Shown here: positions 1 through 13,717 of the stretch, piece by piece
How positions within the stretch are numbered: the first letter of the stretch is position 1
Layout of the letters: each line of letters opens with the position of its first letter
Origin: Euwallacea fornicatus
Taxonomy: Eukaryota; Arthropoda; Insecta; Coleoptera; Curculionidae
Length of the DNA: 64,000 nt
Reading direction: 5' to 3'
Assembly: GCF_040115645.1 (NCBI RefSeq)
Contig: NC_089541.1
Coordinates: 2,294,001-2,358,000 of the forward strand
Translations under genes and position numbers: made by a program
The notes under the pieces: model-generated
Database searches by the model: none
What the model was told of the DNA's origin: nothing
Seen by the model: only the letters and a program-made list of their open reading frames with translations

Positions 1-664
1 ATTGCCACTATTCCGTGGCGAAAATCTCCTAAAGAGGTAGATTTCGGTTTTTAAACAACAGTTTTTAAATGACCCCATAAGAAAAAGTCCAACGGTGTTA
101 TTCAGGCAATTTTGGAGGCCATTCAATGAAATCTCTTCTACCAATCCAGTGTTCGCGAAAATGTTGATCAGAAGTCACGTACAAGAACTGTATACAGAAT
201 ATAAAAAATTGGAATTGATCAAAATGCTTGCACTCGTAGTCTCATAAAATTGCACACGGTGATCTGGATCATCTTCATTGAGCTCATTAATGAGATGCAT
301 CTTATAGAGATGGAAATTATGTTTTGTCAAGATCCATTAAACACTATTATGTGGAATAGCTGATGCTGCTTCTAATTCTCGGGTGCTTGAAATAAACTTT
401 TCTTGATTTACATGATTCAGTTCAGTTTACCCTAAAATTGCAATCTGTGCAGCCTCGTTGGTGACGGTGTGTCGCCTTTCATGTTTTTTTTGTTAGTAAC
501 GGATCCAGTCTCCATGAATTTAGATATTAAATTCGTCACGTAGGGATGGCCAAGATTCTTACCGGAATGCCTTCCATTAAAAATTCTTACAGTCTCTCGG
601 GCTATTTCATAGTTTTTGAAATGATGGTGACAATTTCATTCCTCTCTTGAGTGGTATAAACCAT
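1..664 (-). pseudogene. Mariner-like transposase remnant, cut by the window edge
   Basis: Degenerate transposase of the Tc1/mariner (IS630) superfamily, read leftward from an ATG at 664. Visible in order: a DUF4817-like helix-turn-helix start (MVYTTQERNEIVTII, then IFNGRHSGKN and KFMETGSVTNKK in shifted frames), a second HTH tail (WILTKHNFHLYK, preceded by a stop codon), then REHWIGRRDFIEWPP, the block that precedes the last catalytic aspartate, and a damaged FFLWGHLK. The region that should hold the first two catalytic motifs (about 170-260) is too eroded to recognise. Several frame changes and stops make it untranslatable. It resembles the other long-TIR mariner remnants in this window (29.5, 32.2, 36.4, 56 and 60 kb). 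The C-terminal end and left terminal repeat lie outside the window. Confidence 0.8.
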
Positions 665-944
665 GATGCTTTGAATCGTCGGATGAATCGACAAATTTCG
701 CTGTACAATTCCGTTAAGTATAAAATCGGAACAAAACCCATCGCCTTATCTTAAGAATTCGATGATAAACATTATTTTTTGTAGCATTGGTGAGTTTATT
801 ATTATTAAATTTAGATTATTTTTTTGGATTTGTTTCACCGATGTTGAAAGGTGTTTTTTTGCAATACTTAAAGGCGGAGCAAAAAATCTTTAGCATACTT
901 GTAAAGAGAAATGAAATGCCGTGGATTTGATGCGCCTCCTGACA

Positions 945-962
945 CCCCCCCCCCCCCCCCCC
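945..962. repeat. Poly-C tract
   Basis: Eighteen consecutive C residues. Such long C runs are rare in this AT-rich sequence and are error-prone in sequencing, so the exact length is uncertain. Confidence 0.9.
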
Positions 963-1452
963 GTGCCATTTAACATTGCCGAAGGAGTCGTCACCGCGTT
1001 TAGGGGATGACTACACTTACGAATTTATGATCTGAAATGCCCCCCCTTAAAAGTAAAATTAACACATCTCGGGGTTTTCCGAGGAAAAAAATTACATTCA
1101 GGTATGGTAATGGTACAAGGTATTTCAGGTGGACTGTTTTAACCAAGCCACCCTGTATGACATATAAGATCTGAACATTTCACCGACTACCGAGAAGCAC
1201 AAAAAATCGCAAATAGCCGGAATATATTCTTTTCTTAAATGAATTAGGCAACAAACTTAACTTGTTAATGGTGTTAACGCGATCTTTTGAGAACCTGAAA
1301 AGCAATTGTTGCAAATCATTAAGAATACACATCATATTAATAACCTGGAACTCAGCATGCACTAAGTTTGTTGCTCTATCTCCTTTAGTACCCGAGATAT
1401 GTACTAACATTCATATTAATTTTCGCGATTTTGATCTTGAAATGGCATACGA

Positions 1453-1454
<2 letters not shown>

Positions 1455-1485
<31 letters not shown>

Positions 1486-1487
1486 TT
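1455..1487. repeat. (CT)n microsatellite
   Basis: About 33 bp of almost pure CT dinucleotide repeat with one CTTT interruption near each end. Confidence 0.9.
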
Positions 1488-4400
1488 CATCTTCAAATTT
1501 CTATCCTTGTTACTAAGTAATCTTCACCTTTATGTATATGAATTCTTACTCGTCCTCTCTTTCTCATATCTATGTTGTTCTTTCTGTTCTTGCGTGTTAG
1601 CCGAACCATCTCTTTTTTCGATTTCTGTGAATATCTGTTAATATCTCTAAATCTAATGAATTTTTTCCTGATGTCTCTATCCTTGCCTGCAACAAGTATT
1701 TACCTTTATTCTGGATGAAACAAAAATATATCCATAAAAATACCAAACTGATTGAACTCTCTTCGTATGGCTTCCGAATTTTAACAAAACGAAGAAAGAA
1801 GTGTTTAACATAAGACATAATCCCCGTTACTACTTATCGTCAGCATTCACTTTTTCCATAAGGCTTCCTAATAAGCGATTATTCACGCAATTGCATAGGT
1901 AAATGACCGCCGCAATGGTTGAACTAAAGACAAACTTCTCCTTAAACATTACATAACATTTTAGCACATGTGAAACTCAACCTTTCTCGACTTAGATACT
2001 GAAAAATCTACCTTAACCATCTGTCTAAAATATCTTCTACCTGCATCTAAACCGCACCCAAAACATTAATAGCTGGGGAACAGACAAGGAATACGAAGTC
2101 TGGTGCCTTTGTTAACGATATCCAGTTGATTTGCTTTAATGTTTTAATTACATTCGTTCGTTACCAAGTTTAATATTAAAATATTTGCAGAGGAAGGGAT
2201 CCCGAGAGCCCTGGGTCTGAGTCCTTCAAAAGGAACAATAGGTGTCGAGTGTATGTCCGAGGTTTAACGAATTTATTAAGGTTTTATACGAGTTTAAATG
2301 GGAATACCGGTTAATTGAAAGCAGGTTTAATTTTTTTTTTTTATTTAAATGAAAGAAAGTAAACTTTTCACAATCTATGGCGATTATAGGCTGGGAATTT
2401 ACTTAGCTACATAATAGGTGTGGATAAAGAATCAAACACAATTATGGAAGAAAAGCCTTAAGCTCGAAGATAATCTTAGGTTTTTGGTTTTCTAAGTCTG
2501 CAAATAAAATAGTGTTTTCTGTTGTAAACTCTATCCATGGACACGCTGTATAATAACAAATCATTAGGCGGTTTCAAAACCACCTCCTGAACTAACCTGA
2601 ACGAAAATGTAGTTTGGGTCTTGAGCGGAGCGATCGGACTGTTGAAAAGTTAAATTTGAGCGTCCAGGGGGACGTGGGAACATGACCAACCCTTGTTAAC
2701 GAAATCGTAAACCAGAATCCAAATTGTTAATTTTAATCAATGACTAAATTGTCTATGTCGGGAAGAACAGTCTGAGTCGCTGGAAAGTTCTTTCACTATC
2801 CACCACACGTGTCCTAAGGAGTCTTAAGGTAAGAAAATTCGAATTGTATTCTTTTATTGTGAAGACCAGTTTTTATTGTAAGGGAGTGGTGATATATTTT
2901 TTGCTAGCAACATTTAGGGTACGGAAAGAATTCGTAGTTTTATGGTAGTAGACCAATGGAAATTATTGGCCTTATTAAAGTTACCTTGGATTTACGTTCA
3001 ACTATAGCTTTTCTTTAAGATCAATATAACCCTATGGGAGCGGTAAGATCGCTATCGGTACCGAATCCTTTGTTACTACCGGATTCGTAAAAGAGTTATA
3101 TTTTCCTTAAAATTGATCTTTTAATATTTTCAGCCATTCTCCAGCCCTACCAAAAGAGAATTTCTGACAGGGTTCAACATCTCTCATTTAAACCAACACG
3201 GCCCCAGCATCATATCACATATGTACAGAAGGTAAATTTTAAATGGAATTCATTAAGTTACTTTATAATTTCATTGATTCGCACTGTGTGTGAATCAATG
3301 AAACAAGACACAAGACATTGAACACAAGAAAGGAAAGGAAAGGAGACCTGAAAGAAAATGTTCAGAGGGCTTTTGCTCAGACAGTTTCATATCAGAGTAA
3401 AAGAAAAAACTTCGGTACTGGTAGGTAACCGTGCAGTCCCCGAAGATAAGCTAAGGTCCTAGGTGTAAGAGCAATTCAAGAACACTAAAGTCAGTAACAT
3501 TTAGCGACCTACTTGTTAAGAACTACAAGTTCCTCCCTTACAATAACTCGAATAAATGGATACAATGAAAATTTCGCCACCTTACGATCGATTAGGCTCT
3601 ATGATGGGTAGCGAAGGATCTATCCAGTGACTCATTCCGGACTTGGAGAATTTGACGTTGAATCGACCTAGGGCCCCATTAATCGCGGCCTATCAATTAA
3701 GCGGGTTACTTTGTAAAAACTAAATGCTTTTAACTAATTAGATATTATTGTATCCCATGGAGTATTCTAAGTTCATATATACGCAGAATGACACATTTTC
3801 TTGAATTGAGACACTGTGACGTTATAATGTCTATTGAACAAATATGGTATTGAAATGAAGCTACAACTTGGGACAAGAAATGCATTTATCGAATGGATAA
3901 AGTCAAATTTTCATGTTGAATAAATATGTACTCATACAGTACATTAAGGTAAGAAAATACTTAAAACAAACAGGCGCCATTTCAATTAATGTTTTATTCC
4001 TTTCGATTCGATCGATATCGAATTAAGGAAATTATCGGAGGATTAAAGTATTGATAACAAGTGTTCATTTTTTTTATCCTCGGGGTTGCTCGATTTTTTT
4101 AAAATCCAAGATTAATTCACGTCAATCTGTCGCGAATAGACAAAAATTATGCAAAAATAATCACTACAGAGTATTTTTGGTCAAAACCCTTTTGGGAAAG
4201 TTTCTAGGAGGATCAATTTTGTCTTTATTCCTTTTCTGTCAGCACCCAAATCAGCATATCTTACAATTTTCATGATAAATAATTCATAAGTGGATGAAAT
4301 GGATAGATATTCATACGTACTTGTTCACTTTCAAAAATCTTTACACGTTAAAAATGTGTTTATCTGCAGAAAATCCTAAACTGCAATAGGCACCTGTACA

Positions 4401-7311
4401 TACAAAGCAACGGTACTTTGTTAACCCCCCGAAAACCAAGCTGTAGCTCCATGGAACATGTTTATTTGCTAGATCTTTCTTCTATTGGTAAATATTTAGC
4501 CCCTTATAAATAGCTTTCGCCATTTCCTGACTTCTTGCACCTCGTTACCATCCCTCCACTGGAAGGTGTTGACAGAGGCACAAACGAAATGATTAGAGCT
4601 GATTTCAAGGGCTAAGTTGCTACACTATATGAGGAAAACGTAATGCTTTTCATGGTGCGAATCTACTATGGAAAGAAACCCTTCGGTCTACATGTAAGTC
4701 ATGGAAACAAACCTCTGTGATGTCTGACATGATGATTCGAGTTCCCCGAACAGCAGGGCTGCTCCATGTACATCGTCCAGCTGTTTTCGAAATCTGCTTT
4801 AACACACAAAAACAAACAATAGTGCACTAACGAAACGAAGAACCGTAGTTTGGCCATATTGGATTTGTGCTTCCCGAACATGCCGGGTAAGATAAACATC
4901 ATCCACGTGGTCCGGCGACAGCAGCAATGTTTGGACCGAGGTTTGCACACGGATTACTGTAGCTGATGTCCGATTGTTTGGGTTAATCCTTTCGGTGGTT
5001 GGTCTCCAAACAAAGACACTTTAACAGTCTACAGCTGCCGCAACGTGGAACAAACGGAGAAACTAAAATAATCGGTTTAAGTTGGGTCGCTTCACATAGT
5101 AACCCAATATGGCTATTCGAGGGTTTATGTGATAGTTAGCTGGTTTCGGTTCACAAAGTTCTGGTTTTTGAGTCACAAACCATTGTTTATTTCGTGTCGG
5201 GACCAGACGGGAACGGACAAACGCCCCAAGCTGAATATCGCACCAAACTGAAAATGGAGCGAAGAAGAGGACTAAATCCGTGGTCTGTTTCAGTAAATGG
5301 CCATGCGCTCGGCCTCTTCCGAGAACGTTCGGTCGTCCTCGTCTAGTTCACGTAACTCTTGGAGAGAGGAGAGACAGAAATCGGAGATTAGACTTTGCCT
5401 TTCAGGGATCGCCGTGTTTCGTTTATTCACTCGTTTCGACTGATCGACGCAACTTTGTAGATTGCTTATGCATTTCCGCTTTTATTAGCTTTTCGAGGGC
5501 TTATTTTACCTTTTTCCCCCTGTAGGGAGATGTGCTGGGATTGGGCCCGACAGCGACACAAGGCGCCCCGAAATAAGGGATCAAACACACCCGTGGTTTG
5601 GGAATGTGTAAGCTTTAAACTTTCGTGTATGTTGGTAATGTAGCAAAAAGCTTTCAGAGACCGTAAGTGTCAACCTTTATATGTAACCAACAATTCGCCT
5701 TTTTTAGCCTGCAACCCGCGAGAGCAAATCCGGTGAGATTAGGATTGATTTTAATTCCAGGAATATCTGGTAAACCTGAACGTTCAACACTTCGAAATGA
5801 GATATGTATTTGTGCGGAAATTTACGGATTCAAACCAAATCTGGCAATGTTGGCAGGTGTCATAGCCTCACACGTCGAACTATATATTATAAACAAAGGT
5901 GAAGAGTGATGTTGCCAAACAACTTGAGAAATATCACTTTTCACTTGTGAATTTGGCAATGAGAGACCAGTCTGTAATTAAATCCAAGTTTGACAACTTG
6001 GACATGTGTCAAACGAGAGAAACAAAAATAATCAGTGTTGCCAGACTTACATATTTCCTGGATAGATATTATTTGACGCTTTTCATTTTTTTTATGTCGA
6101 AATAACATTTCACATGGATGTAGGGGTGGTTAGATTGATGAAATTGTACACTATTCCCAGTTAAAAGTAACTGAGATTAACATTCACCTTTCACTAAGCG
6201 CTGAGACGACAGTCCTTGATAACTTCTTTTTTCTTGGTAATTTTATAGACAAAATTTCGAAGAGCCGATAATGACGAAAAATCAAAATAGACCTTTTTCA
6301 AACCTTCTTATACCATAGCAGGCACGCATATATTAGAAAAAAATCAAATGATAAGTACATTAATTAAAAATACCAACAGTTTTTACCACAGAAAATACGC
6401 TACCTTGGTCCTCACAACAACAAAACTACGAGATGAAAATATACATATAAAAGTGTTCCGTATAAAATTCCTTTGCGAATGTTAGAAATTTTATATTGGC
6501 GAAGCTTCTAAACCTTAAAAGTCTCCTAGGCCAGAACTACATTAAAAATAGAGAATTACGTAGCTTAAATACGTTGTGTCGGAGATAAGGATATCCAGCA
6601 CGGAAATATCGTAACCGGTGGTAGATTCAAATTTAGCAAACTTTAACCTTTGGAATCAACAATTAGAGCCATCGGACGATAGTAACATGCTTTAATGTGG
6701 CATTATTGCTTCCAAGATATACCAAAAACTTGAAAATTTCAATTGAAGAATGAGCCATTATCCATAAAATTTGTGAGTATGTTCCAAATCTGGCAACAGT
6801 AGAGCTTGTCATTTTGAAGTATCAAACTGAAGAAACAACATGTTGTCAAATTGACATCCTGTCCTATGTAATGATTTTTAGTTTTGTGGATCTCAAATTG
6901 AAAATTTCAGAATTTTATGCATTTGATATAGAAGATATTTTTCCTGACTCGTAAAACTTGAGCGTTTCAAAAACGTATTTAAAACTGAGCTATTTATCAT
7001 GTAAATATCTTAAAAACGGACCACCTTCATGAATTTTAATACTGCTCTGGGTTTTATAATACTGTGTGGCTCTAAATTGTAACCTACCTCCCCGGTTAAC
7101 TTTTTGACAAATTGTTTTTTTTTTTTTTTAATTCAAAAGGTTTATTCTATGGTAACTCACGTTCGACTATGTAAAGTTACGTTCGCTTTTACGGTTATGC
7201 GTTTGTTATCTGGAAATTCAGTGATAGATTTTCTGATTTTATATTCTTACATAAGAGAAAAAAATTCGAATGAGAGGTTTTCCTATTGAGGTCTGGTGGA
7301 TTATACCAGTA

Positions 7312-7969
7312 CAGGGTGTTTTTTAATGTCTCGTAAAAAATGAAATGACTGAATCATGAGCGTTTTTTAAGATAAAGACTTGTTCTAAATTACTTCTATT
7401 TTGATTTACAGGGCCTTGAAGTTTCTTTTTTTTTTTCGATTTTCATTAATTTCTCTATTACGAATAAAAATGATTAACTCAAAATTGGTAGTACTAATCA
7501 TTTTAGAATTGCGAACAAATTGAAATTACAATTATTTAAAATATTCCACAGGGCGCTACTTTTTTCGTGGTCGCTCTCGATATTTTACATCAGAACTTTT
7601 TCGACGATATTTTTAAACTTTATTCGTTAACTTCATTTAATCATCAATTCAATAAAATCTAAAAATATCATTAAGGAAATTCTGATGTAAGATTTTGAAA
7701 GCGACCACAAGAAAAGTATCGCCCTGTAGAGTATTTAAATAATTGTTATTGCGGTTTATGTGTAATGCTAAAATGATTGTTAGCGGCAATTTTAAGTTCA
7801 GTATCTTTACAAATGACAGAGGAATTAATAAAAACAGGAAAAAAAGAAAGTTTAACATCCTGTAAATCAAAATGGAAAAACTTTAGGACATGACTTTATA
7901 TGAAGTTATCTTAAAATAAGCTTATGACTCGTTAATTTCATTTTTTACCATCCATTAAGAAAAACCCTG
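7312..7969. mobile_element. Foldback (long inverted repeat) element with TA-type target
   Basis: About 660 bp that is almost entirely an imperfect palindrome: left arm about 7312-7640, right arm about 7650-7969. The left end is TA then CAGGGTGTTTTTTAATG; the right end read inward is CAGGGTTTTTCTTAATGG, preceded by TG where TA is expected. Inside each arm the motif ACAGGGC/ACAGGAT recurs (about 7415 and 7549 on the left, 7722 and 7858 on the right), so every arm carries several copies of the terminal motif. No coding capacity. Fits a non-autonomous Tc1/mariner-type MITE. Confidence 0.8.
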
Positions 7970-10900
7970 CATATTATTAAGGTCCACTCAGACGTCCAGT
8001 GTTCCAGAGTTCATTCTGAATAATGCAGAAGGTTGTCAAAACTCTGACGACTCTGACAGCTGACTTTATGTTCAATTATATCCAGTTCGAAACAAAAAAG
8101 TGCAGAGTTACCAGTTATTAGTGTTTCGCTTTATATTTTTGCACTTTACCTCTCGACGTCTAACAAAACTGAACAGGCTGACAATTCTGACTTATTCAGT
8201 GATTGTTGTTGCGGAACAAATGCGACTTTGCCATTTGACGACGAGGTCTATCTAAGTTCCATACAACTGAACTCATTTCAGGATTTGACGAGAAATAGGT
8301 TTATGTAGTTCTGATAGTCTTATAGGGCGAACGGACATCTTTCTGATAGCTTCCGTTATCAAACAAAAGAAATATGTGTTGTATTTTGTAGAAAGTTTTT
8401 TTTGTCATATCTGAACTGAAGAAGAGTGTCGGGAGAGAAACCTTTTTCATAATTCATGGGTGTTTTTAAGTCACTTTCCTAATAGTTTCGGGATACGAGG
8501 GGCAGGAGGGAAAGGTCAAGCATTTACTTTTCGACCTATTTTCCGCTTCTGCGCTTTTTTACGATACCTTCAGCCATACGTTCCTGTTCATTAAAACACA
8601 CTAAACTAGGAATATGGCTTTGTGTATTTAGTGCTTTTTAGAGAATTTCATTACGTGCGTTACACAAACGCGAATGCACACATTCCAATGCAGATCCATT
8701 GAGTTACCACCCATCGGATAAATTCTTGTAAATTCATTATCTAATATGTTTATTTAATAGAGAAACTTTCGTGCTGGACTTGACGCACTAAACTCATTTT
8801 GGATTGACGAGTGGAGGAAGTCATTAAAGATACAGAAGCCGTTACCATGGAACTAATGTTGTTTCGTAGTGGCCCTCTGTCTCTGAATTCGAAATTAAAT
8901 ATTCATATTCCACGAATCCGGGCTATTTTGATGTAAAAGTTCGAAAACTTTGTTATTGAATTTAGGAACGAGCTCTCGCAGTTTTTTGTAATATTTTCTT
9001 GCTTCTAAAGTGTAATAAAATAAAGATCGTGAAATCCTATTTAAAGGAGGCAAAAGAAGAAAGTTTTAATGAATCCTTTTAAATCACGAGAGTTGGGAAT
9101 AATATATTTAATGAGATTTCGCGAATATCTGGAACTGGTCTCAGTTCGGCTCTAATTGAGAACACTGTTGTTTTTATGTGGACATTAATATCCAATATTG
9201 GTTGTCACCGCAGTTTTCCATGCAAGCCAATAAATCCCTGTCGAGTGCAAAAGGGACACCCCTGTAGTTCACGTTCAGCTGCCATACGTAAGAGATATCT
9301 TATGTTCAGTTTCGTTAATCGGAAAAACTGATTCTGGTATTTAAGCGCACGATTGCCCTTTGGACAAATGCAGTGACGCGGTTAACGAAGCTGAGTCCAA
9401 TTCAGCTTCAGCTCGGGACATTTAAGTTTCCTCTGCAGGCATACTGAAATGTTATATTGCTTATATAATGTACAAATTAAACTGGTCAAAAACCCTTTTC
9501 GAAACTTGAACGCAAGCTTTGTGGAAATTAATTAGTGGAGATGTAACAAGTGAAAAAGAGTTTCTTTTAAATTAAACAAACTATTAATTGTAATGAATAA
9601 GACTGAGCTAAAACGTTCGCATTTTTGAATGAGATGTACGGAGAATTAAACGGTCACGTGACTGGATGGGGCAGAGTCGGCCTTAGCAAGTCTGGCGAAC
9701 TGAGCGGAATTTTTAATTACCGTCTCTCTACCCCCCCGGAAGAATCACCGACCAGGAAAGTCCCCCGCCGTTCCTGGTCTGTCGTCCTGGGCCGTCCCCG
9801 GACCTCGCTGCCCCATAAAGCTTGTACTGGATTGTGGGACTTTAGCTTTAGTCCTTCGTCTACTCTATTCAAAGTGGCGCAAATTTAAAAATTATGACTA
9901 TTTTATGCATTTTGTAGCTACACATACCATTAAAAAATGTTAGTTTTCTCTTCTTTTTCAGCCTCGCAATTCGAGGTTTTCGGAAGTCCGAAAAGCACAT
10001 CTTACTTCCACAGATTCAGCGGGAAATTTATGGCCAAAATCACGTGTAACTTGATTTTAAAAGTATTCATTTTATGTAAATCGCCGTTATCTAGCGCGGG
10101 TCTTTTTATACGAAATTTATGGGCGAACTTATAATTTAATTTAATCTACATTAGAGGAGCTTTTATCTTTTTAAACCTTTCTGTTCCTGCGAAATATAAC
10201 GACTTTCGGTACTTTTAAAATCTAATGAAAATCTAGGGCGAGGGAAAGAAGGAAATTTTATACTCGTCGCTGTATCAGGAACATTTAGCAAGATGCCTCG
10301 AGCCGAGGGGTTGAATTTTCTGATTGTACTGATAATTAGGGAAACGTCACCTCGATTTAATTAAATTCCAGGAGATTTTATTGGATCAGGCAATTAAGTT
10401 TATATTTTTCCAAACAACCGAAGCCGAAATTAATCAAAATTTCTATTTTCCTTTTGTCTGGAGCACGAACTAACAAGGAGTTAAAACCGGGAAATCGGTT
10501 TAACACCGATTAGTGCAAAATATATCATAAAGCTCAGGGCGAGCAGCTTTATTTTAACCGAAGAGCAAGTAGATTTACATAAAATCTCATAAGCCCCCGG
10601 CGAAAGGGTGAGGCTAAGACCAGACGAAATATTTCAGTTATTTAGGATTACGGTGAGCGAACCGTTCTCGGAAATATAGACTTATATTTATTGCTTTAAT
10701 CTCTGTTTGTTGAATAAACTCTTCGGGAAGGAGGTTAGCGAATAAATTCTGCTTAAAAAAGCAGACGTTTTATCAACAACTTTCACTTCTATCACAAGGA
10801 AAAATCACAAGAATTTTACCACGCGGCTCAGAAAAGGTCGTATTACAGCAGCACACTTCGACTCTAAAATCGCCCGGACTAGTGTCGATAATGGTGAATT

Positions 10901-11514
10901 ACAAGTCGACAATTGCTAGGACTAAAACAAACGCGTGCGCAGTCTAGGCTGAAGGCGTTCTATGTGCTGCCGCCGGCCAATCAGGACAAACGCTGTAAGA
11001 TGTCACATGTACATCTTAAACAAGGCGAACAAATTTCTACTTTTCCATGTAGAAATCTACACATGCAACGTAAAGAATGTCTTCACTGCAAACCGCAGCA
11101 TGACTATTTCCTATTATTGGGGATTTAATAATTTCGGACTCATATTTCCGTGCTGAAATGTCAACAAGAGCATATTTTTCTCATATTATTATTACACGTG
11201 CGTGCAGACTTGAGGGCAGACAGGTTTGCAATTATTATTTCCATGTGCATGACAACGTTATAACTAGGAGTTACGGTATTTTCGTCAGAGTCACGCAGAC
11301 GTGGTAGTACTGACTAATAATTACTGCTCGCTTGATTTCATGTGATAAACTATCGAAAAAAGAAGGTAAACATTTGTAATTAATCTGAACGCATGGCCGG
11401 CATGATATCTAGTTGCATTGCGGTAGTTTTCCCTTTTCAGGTCAGGAGTAGTCATTTACCATAATGCGCTATTTGAGAGCAATTCGGAGAATGGAAAACG
11501 ACATTTTAAGGGGA
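7970..11514. other. Intergenic, nothing recognised
   Basis: AT-rich sequence without a coding motif I can identify. The frame at 9625-9888 (plus) lies in a slightly GC-richer patch with a C7 run; its translation shows no domain, signal peptide or repeat and I do not call it a gene. Confidence 0.4.
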
Positions 11515-11670
11515 ATCTGAACGGTTTGGCAGCCATTAATCTCTACTGAATAGCAGAGGTGGAGAGCTGAACGATGTTCCTCTAGACATCGTTCAGAAAA
11601 ATGACGCCGGACATATTATGGCAGATGCCATTTTGGACGAGGCGAGTGGAGTGCTGAACGGTCTATTTAG
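11515..11670. repeat. Hairpin-family repeat (CTGAACG stem-loops)
   Basis: Contains a perfect 11-bp stem CTGAACGATGT (11567-11577) and ACATCGTTCAG (11586-11596) with an 8-nt loop. It is flanked by two further CTGAACGGT half-stems at about 11518 and 11653, the second preceded by CCATTTTGGACGAGG. The same arrangement (ATTTTGAATAG-like lead, then GGACTGAACGG, then its complement) recurs between 22.3 and 24.6 kb. Non-coding; the frame at 11618-11818 runs across it by chance. Confidence 0.6.
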
Positions 11671-12951
11671 ACTGACATTGCACACTAAAATTTCACGACT
11701 TGACGGTGACTGGTATTTTCAATATCTGGAGATATGGGACCTAACTTGTGCTATTCCAAGTGCTCAAAGTTCCCAGTTCGGAAGGTGTCGAGAACCCAAA
11801 AAGAGAGAGTGTAAGTGAACTTTTATGCAAGTGAAATGTATCGAAGAATGCGACAAGATATAATTAAAGAGGTCAATTTCAGTCCTCGACTCATCTCATC
11901 CAAAATATCATTTAATCTTATCGTCGACTTCATTTCGATTAGGACAAACGAAGGACCGACCATTTTGCCAACCAGTCAGTAAAGAGAAATCATTAGGTCT
12001 TTTCGTGAGTATGATAATAATCCTACAAATTAGAGATTTATCCCAATTCGTCACAATTAAGCCGCCTTCATCGTCGAGTGCATAAAGAGTCTTGACGTTC
12101 CCTGGCATTAGAGGTTTACCGGGCCTCAGTGAAGACCGGAAGTAATAGGTCACGATCTCGACGGTTTCCGGTGTCCGTCAAGTGGGACAGCGTTGACAGG
12201 CCCACTATTTGGCATTCGGATTATTAGTTTGGACAGATTTATTGGCCAGTGTTATGAGACGAGGGAACGTCTGTTTGGATTTAAATCGACCTATTTCGAT
12301 TCAATATTACTATAAACAATCTTTATTTCCTCGGACAAGGCTTTCAACCAAATTAGTCTTTCTGCTCATGGTATAAATTCGTAAATTCAGGTGATTAAAT
12401 ATTACAAACCAAACCTATAAGCTACATCTGGAAATATATCAACAGGGTGGTCGACAGAAAAAGCGAGCGGGATTGTCTTGTCTGACTTGTTAAGCGAAGT
12501 GGCTTCGCTATAGTCGAATTGTGGAGACTATTCTTCCAGTTCTTCTGCAGTTGTTGTCTTTCGGTTATTTTTATGATGTGTGTGCGTTCCTATAGTAATT
12601 AATTGGGTAGGTTATGTAACGGGTGTTCGGGGTGTCTTGTTTTTATAATAACTCTTAGTGTAATATGTTCTGTTGTTTGTTTATACCATATACTTCATTT
12701 TTTTTTGCGCAGTTGCTCTTAATCTGTGTCCGTAGTCTAACAGTGGCATGTAGATAGATTTGTATATTTGTGTTGCAGGATTAGTGCTCACCCCTTTGTT
12801 CTTTATATATTAAGGTTCGGAAATATTTTTTCCTTTTACTGACTTACAATCTGATGTTCCATACATATTTAATGCGTTTACATTTTTTGTCGATTGCAAT
12901 CTGTATGTTTTTTGCTTGGTAACTCATAATTCTGTATGTCATGGCTATATA
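11671..12951. other. Intergenic, nothing recognised
   Basis: No coding motif, tandem repeat or clear inverted repeat seen. T-rich between about 12540 and 12950. Confidence 0.4.
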
Positions 12952-13319
12952 CCGGGTGATTCGAGAACATGGCTTGCCTTATAGCTTTTTTGTTTTTAAA
13001 CTTCGAAAGTTGAAATTTGGAGGGAAATTATATGAGAATAGAGCCGATTGATTGAAATCAATGGCGTTTATCTAGCACTTCCTGTTTAACTGGAAACGAT
13101 CTTAATATTCGACTTTTAAATGTAACGCCCTATAATTTTCTACTTTTTTTGAAACTAGAGATCGTTTTTAGTCTAAGTAGTTAAACTGGAAGTGCTAGAT
13201 AAACATCATTAATGTCAATCAATTAACTCTATTCTCATATGGTTTCCCTTCCAAATTTAACTTTCTAAGTGTAAAACCTAAAAAGTTACAAGGGTGAGCC
13301 ACCATCTTGAATCAACCGG
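12952..13319. mobile_element. Foldback MITE, about 370 bp
   Basis: Imperfect palindrome over its whole length. The left end is TA then CCGGGTGATTCGAGAACATG; the right end read inward is CCGGTTGATTCAAGATGGTG, with AG instead of TA outside. The inner arms match well: GAAGTGCTAGATAAAC on the right against the complement of GTTTATCTAGCACTTCC on the left. The centre is near 13115. It has no coding capacity and is probably a non-autonomous element mobilised in trans. Confidence 0.85.
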
Positions 13320-13717
13320 AGATTTATTATACGTATTTATTGATTATTATTAATATACTATAATACCAAAATAGAGGACCAAAAGTTCCGCATAAATTCG
13401 CTAAAAATTGAGGAAAATATTTTTCATTAAATTGCTGGAACCCATGAAATCGTGTTTTAGTTGTGTACTTTTTGACGTAATATACGTGTATACAGGGTAA
13501 CCCGTGTAGTAGATAAATGTGCTTTTGTATTTTCTTTATACGAAAGTCCATGTATATTATGAAGTTTTCGATTTATTTGAGAAATTCTTAACATATTTCA
13601 TGTTACAGAACTATGTCTAAATTCAACAGGTTTCGAAAAAAATTATAAAAAATAGAATTAACAATAGATCTTAACTAATACTTAAAAAATAACAATACAA
13701 ACTACTCCAATCTAATC

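Larger units (their letters stand above)
665..7311. other. AT-rich intergenic stretch without a recognised gene
   Basis: No open frame here shows a motif I recognise; the longest frames are under 90 codons. Contents seen: a C18 run (945-962), a CT microsatellite (about 1455-1487), an imperfect inverted repeat at about 3015-3125 containing a small hairpin, and a somewhat GC-richer patch at about 4700-5600 with two short opposing frames (4699-4950 minus, 5280-5525 plus). A 5' UTR or promoter of a distant gene could lie in that patch, but nothing demonstrates it. Confidence 0.5.

Noticed and set aside
9625..9888. 87-codon plus-strand frame in a GC-richer patch
   Set aside because: No domain, no splice context and no codon-pattern support; low-complexity C runs explain the patch.
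11618..11818. 66-codon plus-strand frame starting MADAILDEASGVLNGL
   Set aside because: It starts inside a hairpin-family repeat, and the translation matches nothing recognisable.
13361..13420. Minus-strand peptide PQFLANLCGTFGPLF, repeated on the plus strand at 15749-15793, resembling the start of insect trehalose/sugar transporters
   Set aside because: Only about 20 residues match, no further exon or transmembrane segment follows, and the sequence is part of both arms of an inverted repeat. Chance resemblance is more likely.
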